Assembly (NCBI GenBank): GCA_002725995.1
Contig: PBRQ01000081.1
Coordinates: 1-46,307, forward strand
Direction of reading: 5' to 3'
Length of the DNA stretch: 46,307 bases
Origin: Gammaproteobacteria bacterium
Lineage (GTDB): Bacteria > Pseudomonadota > Gammaproteobacteria > Pseudomonadales > Azotimanducaceae
This document shows, piece after piece, positions 43,030-46,307 of this stretch (position 1 is its first letter; every line of letters starts with the position of its first letter). The position numbers and the translations under genes were made by a program. The notes beneath the pieces are model-generated. The model had not been told where the DNA came from, did no database searches, and worked only from the letters and a program-made list of their open reading frames with translations.

Positions 43030-44016
43030 ATGAAAGCAGCCTGGTTTGAGAAATTTGGTGCGGCATCAGAATGTATTGTGATTGGAGAGTTGCCGACGCC
43101 CGTTGCGGGCAACGGTGAAGTGCTCGTGCGTCTGAAATCCAGTGGCGTTAATCCGTCTGATGTGAAGAAGCGGGCGGGCGCTTTTCCGAACCTTCTGGAT
43201 GAGGGACTGGTAATTCCTCACAGTGATGGTGCCGGTATCATCGAAGCGGTTGGCGGCGGCGTTGATCCATCTCGTGTCGGTGAGCGGGTATTTGTCTACC
43301 AGGCCCAGTTCAACAGGCGATTGGGTACTGCTGCCGAATATGTGTCGCTGGAATCTTCCAGAGCTGTACCTCTACCAGATCAGGCCTCATTTGATGTCGG
43401 TGCGTGCATCGGAATACCCATGATGACAGCTCATCGTTGCGTCTATACCGACGGTGACGTGAATGGACAAACCATTTTGATCACCGGCGGCGCAGGACGT
43501 GTTGGATACTATGCGATTCAATGGGCAAAGAAGTCCAGCGCAAGAATTATCGCAACTGCGAGTAGCGCAGATGATGAAACGCTGTGTCGGTCCTTGGGTG
43601 CGGAAGCAGTGGTGAACCACCGCGAACCCGGTTGGGGAGATACTGTACTTGAGTTGACTGGGGGTGTGAAGGTTGATCGGGTGATTGAGGTGGAATTTGG
43701 TGCTAATCTTCATGAAGTTATGAAATGTATCCGAACTGGTGGAACCATTGCTACCTATTCATCAACCCAGGTCCCGGAACCTCGCCTCCCCTTTCGGGAC
43801 ATCATGTTTATGGACCTGACGATACGAACCGTCATTGTGTATGCAATGCCTGAACATGCAAAGCGATCTGCTGCCAACGATATTAGTGAGGCGTTGACGA
43901 ATAATCAATTTCAGCATCGTTTAACTCATTGCGTCCCACTTGAGCAGACAGCTCATGCTCACGAGCTGATTGAACAAGGTGGATTTGGTGGGTGTGTTGT
44001 CGTTAGGATTGCGTGA
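43030..44016 (+). CDS. Medium-chain dehydrogenase/quinone oxidoreductase-like protein
   Basis: The 328-residue protein is a zinc-independent MDR. The N-terminal GroES-like domain includes RLKSSGVNPSDVKKRAG, and the Rossmann motif is LITGGAGRVGYYAIQWAKKS (about 152-171). The cysteine ligands of zinc alcohol dehydrogenases are absent, so an NADPH:quinone reductase or enoyl-reductase-like role is more likely. A GGAGG ribosome site overlaps the end of the SDR gene region. It is followed 3 nt later by the esterase remnant, so the genes appear to be one transcript. Confidence 0.92.
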   Translation: MKAAWFEKFGAASECIVIGELPTPVAGNGEVLVRLKSSGVNPSDVKKRAGAFPNLLDEGLVIPHSDGAGIIEAVGGGVDPSRVGERVFVYQAQFNRRLGTAAEYVSLESSRAVPLPDQASFDVGACIGIPMMTAHRCVYTDGDVNGQTILITGGAGRVGYYAIQWAKKSSARIIATASSADDETLCRSLGAEAVVNHREPGWGDTVLELTGGVKVDRVIEVEFGANLHEVMKCIRTGGTIATYSSTQVPEPRLPFRDIMFMDLTIRTVIVYAMPEHAKRSAANDISEALTNNQFQHRLTHCVPLEQTAHAHELIEQGGFGGCVVVRIA

Positions 44017-44019
44017 CCA

Positions 44020-44370
44020 GTGATACGCTATCTGGTTGCTTGCGCTCTGGCCATGCTGACGTCGTGCAAAGGTGTGCCTGATGATATTGATTCCTCGATT
44101 TTGTACATTGATGGTGCCGAATTGCCGTATGTTTTTGGTGCCCACGATGAGTGGCTTCCAACCGAAGCAGGGGGCTATCAGATTGGAGAAGCGATGATGA
44201 GCTATTGGCTGAATTTTGCAGGGACAGTTAATCCCAACGACCTTGGAGTGCGGGGTTGGCTACTTTATTCTGGAAGGAGTGCGGATGTTCTACAGCTCGA
44301 CACCAATGTGGGTCCCATTGTTCACACCGGCCGGAATCCGTGTAGTCTGTTGAAAAAATATTGGGTGTGA
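44020..44370 (+). pseudogene. Carboxylesterase type B reduced to lipoprotein leader plus C-terminus
   Basis: A GTG-started 116-codon frame encodes a lipoprotein leader (lipobox AMLTSC, C16). After only about 14 residues it runs into the C-terminal part of a type-B carboxylesterase: GAELPYVFGAHDEWLPTEAG, then MMSYWLNFAGTVNPNDLG and LQLD. The family's Ser nucleophile and most of the ~500-residue fold are missing. The catalytic-His position (normally HGxELxYVFG) is an aspartate (D31). It retains a proper frame, leader and operon position (3 nt after the MDR gene, 1 nt before the BCCT gene), so it may still be translated, but it cannot be an esterase. Confidence 0.7.
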
Positions 44371-44371
44371 A

Positions 44372-45916
44372 ATGACTGAATCCGATAGACAATCCAGCTC
44401 TGAATCCGGAACCATCGATTGGTGGGTATTCGCTGCATCCACACTAACGATTCTCATCATGTGCCTGCCTTTACTATTTGCTGCCAAAGAAGCAGCACTT
44501 GTGATTAACCGGTCCTATGATGTCATTACCAACAATCTGGGTGTCTTCTATCTATGGTATGCCATCGGTGCGCTCGGTTTTCTCGTCTATTTGGGTGCGA
44601 GCCGATTTGGCGGGATCAAATTGGGAGAATTAGACAGCCAGCCGGAGTTTTCAACAATTAGCTGGATCGCGATGGTTTTTTGCGCGGGTATTGGTGCCGG
44701 CCTGCTGTATTGGGCAGTCATTGAATGGGGTTACTATCTGGATTCGCCTCCATACGGAATTGAACCACGGTCAACCGGTGCCGCTGAATGGGCAGCCAGC
44801 TACGGTTTGTTCCACTGGGGCATCAGTGCCTGGGCGATTTATTGCTTGCCCGCCGTGGCTATTGCCTATCCATACTATGTTCGAAAGGTGCCCTACCTTA
44901 GGTTGAGTACCGGCTGTCTGGCTTATCTTCCTGGTGGTGTTAACAGCGCTCGGGGCAGGTTTCTCGACTTTTTATATATGATCAATTTGATAGGTGGGAC
45001 AGGTACATCACTAGGTTTGTCAACACCAATGATTGCAGCGAGTCTAGCCGAGATCATCGGCGTTGCTCACGATTTCCTTCTTGAGGCTATCGTTGTGATG
45101 CTCTGTATCGTGATTTTCGGTACAAGCGCCTGGCTTGGTCTTCAGAAAGGCTTTAAGAAACTGGCGGACCTCAACCTATGGATCGCGCTGACTCTCGTGT
45201 TCTACGTCCTCGCTGTGGGACCAACCCTGTTCATACTGAAAACATCAACCAATAGTATTGGTTTGGTTCTGCAGAATTTCATTCACATGAGTACCTGGAC
45301 TGACTCGTTTACCAACAGCAGGTTTGTTGAGGACTGGACCGTTTTTTATTGGGCTTGGTGGATAGCTTATGCTCCTTTCGTCGGTATATTTGTCACGCGT
45401 ATTTCCCACGGTCGTACGATTCGCGAAGTAATATGGGGAATGTTGGTGTTTGGCAGTTTGGGTGCCGGGATGTTCTTTATGGTATTTGGCAACTATGCAC
45501 TGCATTTGGAACTTTCAGAAATTCTTTCAGTCACCAGCATCATGGCCTCTCAGAGTGAAGCCACCGCCATAACCCAGGTGATGCTGACATTGCCATTCGG
45601 GAAGGTAGCACTATGCGCGTTCTTTGTCGTCGCTGTCGTCTTTCTTGTCACGACCTATGATTCTGCTTCTTATACGCTGGCTTCGGTCTCAACGCGTGAG
45701 CTACGTTCGGGTGAAAATCCGACTCGATGGCATCGTGTTTTCTGGGCTTGCGCACTTGGTCTTCTGCCAATCTCTCTGATGTTTGTCGATGGTGGTCTCA
45801 AAGTTGTGCTCTCCACGACTATTGTCGTTTCCTTACCGTTGATAATCGTCGGAGCGCTGCTTGCGAGCTCCTTGATGAAAATGCTCAAAGAGGATGAGGG
45901 TCACAAAGAAGTTTGA
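44372..45916 (+). CDS. BCCT-family betaine/carnitine/choline transporter
   Basis: The 514-residue protein has about 12 hydrophobic segments and BCCT hallmarks: GIGAGLLYWAVIEWGYYLD (about 107-125), YGLFHWGISAWAIY (about 147-160) and WWIAYAPFVGIFVTRISHGR (about 330-349), the signature helix. Members import quaternary-ammonium compounds using Na+ or H+, or exchange carnitine and butyrobetaine. The long osmosensory C-terminal extension seen in BetP is absent, which favours nutrient uptake over osmoprotection. It starts 1 nt after the esterase remnant and closes the LysR-adjacent operon. Confidence 0.93.
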   Translation: MTESDRQSSSESGTIDWWVFAASTLTILIMCLPLLFAAKEAALVINRSYDVITNNLGVFYLWYAIGALGFLVYLGASRFGGIKLGELDSQPEFSTISWIAMVFCAGIGAGLLYWAVIEWGYYLDSPPYGIEPRSTGAAEWAASYGLFHWGISAWAIYCLPAVAIAYPYYVRKVPYLRLSTGCLAYLPGGVNSARGRFLDFLYMINLIGGTGTSLGLSTPMIAASLAEIIGVAHDFLLEAIVVMLCIVIFGTSAWLGLQKGFKKLADLNLWIALTLVFYVLAVGPTLFILKTSTNSIGLVLQNFIHMSTWTDSFTNSRFVEDWTVFYWAWWIAYAPFVGIFVTRISHGRTIREVIWGMLVFGSLGAGMFFMVFGNYALHLELSEILSVTSIMASQSEATAITQVMLTLPFGKVALCAFFVVAVVFLVTTYDSASYTLASVSTRELRSGENPTRWHRVFWACALGLLPISLMFVDGGLKVVLSTTIVVSLPLIIVGALLASSLMKMLKEDEGHKEV

Positions 45917-46066
45917 TTTAGGTGCTCTGTTTATCTATAGATGGAAGCACTCAAGTACAGTTTCATAGCGATTATATTTCTAAAGGATACAGGCTACGCC
46001 CCTGGACCGTGTTATGAAAGTTCCTACGGGACACTTCACCCCTATTGTAGTTTGACTTGGGTGATG

Positions 46067-46138
46067 TTTCGCTGCGCTGCAACAGCTGTCGCTATAGGTG
46101 TTTTTGCCTTCGGCAAAAGCCACATGTCTGGTGGAGGT
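46067..46138. repeat. 72-bp dispersed repeat, copy 2
   Basis: This copy differs from 39441-39512 at three positions. It carries the perfect hairpin TTTTGCC-TTC-GGCAAAA. Its right end abuts an SDR C-terminal coding tail, and the two copies' flanks diverge exactly there. The stretch 45,917-46,066 before it holds no recognisable gene, although one frame is open across it. Confidence 0.85.
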
Positions 46139-46183
46139 CAAAACCTGCAACTTGATGGCGGCTCCTACAGTGGCCTGATTTAG
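46139..46183 (+). pseudogene. C-terminal tail of a short-chain dehydrogenase
   Basis: The frame ending at a TAG (46181-46183) reads GQNLQLDGGSYSGLI when the GGT at the repeat end is included. This is the typical SDR C-terminus (T/S-G-Q-N-hydrophobic-x-V-D-G-G). Nothing of the Rossmann fold or the Y-x3-K site precedes it; the 72-bp repeat takes its place. It is therefore a relic of another SDR gene, distinct from the intact one at 42,241. Confidence 0.6.
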
Positions 46184-46193
46184 GGGAATCCTA

Positions 46194-46286
46194 TTGAAAC
46201 TTAAAGTCATTGCCACCGCGTTCGTTGCACTGGTGCTGGACTGTGTGACGTCAGCCCATACGGCACCACCTAGCCCTGTTTGCTAA
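46194..46286 (+). pseudogene. Truncated lipoprotein leader peptide
   Basis: A TTG start with a good AGGGGA site, 10 nt after the SDR tail, encodes a 30-residue peptide. It has a basic start, a hydrophobic core and a lipobox-like VALVLDC, then a Thr/Ser/Pro stretch and a stop (TAA 46284-46286). This looks like the N-terminus of an exported lipoprotein whose body has been lost. The layout SDR end followed by a lipoprotein leader parallels the intact operon upstream. The assignment is tentative. Confidence 0.35.
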
Positions 46287-46307
46287 GAGACACTTCTGCT
46301 AATTTAA

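Noticed and set aside
45941-46183. 80-codon plus-strand ORF through repeat copy 2 and the SDR tail
   Set aside because: The N-terminal half has no recognisable similarity. The open frame is better explained as chance readthrough from a repeat into an SDR tail.
1-46307. CRISPR array, integrase, insertion sequence or prophage
   Set aside because: No regularly spaced repeats, transposase, integrase or phage structural genes were found. The tRNA at the left edge shows no duplicated 3' end in the window.

Overview
The window is chromosomal DNA of a free-living gammaproteobacterium, probably an aquatic or marine lineage. I infer this from gene order (rnr-rlmB-rpsF-rpsR-rplI-dnaB-alr-radA and nrdR-ribD-ribH-nusB-thiL-pgpA next to dxs-ispA-xseB, as in Escherichia coli and relatives) and from the accessory content (BCCT transporter, pentapeptide protein, DUF5117-type metalloprotease, DDN-like protein). 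I cannot assign a genus.

Positions 1-22,340 are dense, intact housekeeping DNA. A tRNA-Leu(CAG) with a near-consensus promoter reads out of the left edge. Then come RNase R and RlmB, the small ribosomal-protein operon (S6, S18, a DUF2232 membrane protein, L9) behind a good sigma70 promoter, replicative helicase, alanine racemase and RadA. An exported metallo-beta-lactamase-fold protein and EttA follow. The riboflavin/NusB/ThiL/PgpA run is followed by an exported retropepsin-like protein and RibA. It converges on a minus-strand run, MFS transporter-xseB-ispA-dxs, that supplies isoprenoid precursors.

Positions 22,340-46,307 are looser accessory DNA with much gene decay. Intact genes include an M48/TPR lipoprotein protease, a Nudix hydrolase, a second metallo-beta-lactamase-fold enzyme, a 2-hydroxyacid dehydrogenase paired with a TPP enzyme, ferrochelatase, a DDN-like protein, a pentapeptide protein, a nitroreductase, a methyltransferase-fold lipoprotein, a large zinc metalloprotease and a homocysteine S-methyltransferase. 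A LysR regulator lies divergent from an SDR-MDR-esterase remnant-BCCT cluster. Between them are relics that ordinary gene calling would miss: the tail of an M1 aminopeptidase, a frameshifted degenerate GGDEF protein, a rearranged acyl-CoA dehydrogenase, a sulfotransferase tail, an esterase reduced to a lipoprotein leader plus C-terminus, and an SDR tail abutting one copy of a 72-bp repeat.

The most notable observation is at 38,276-39,427. A 383-residue redoxin-fold protein has an in-frame TGA exactly where homologues have the first cysteine of W-C-x-x-C, giving W-U-P-P-C. A perfect 6-bp hairpin starts 14 nt after the TGA, as expected for a bacterial SECIS. The frame is otherwise open, so this is a strong candidate selenoprotein. 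It also carries a C-terminal DsbD-N-like domain with its own cysteine pair. Whether the genome has selA/selB/selC/selD cannot be seen here.
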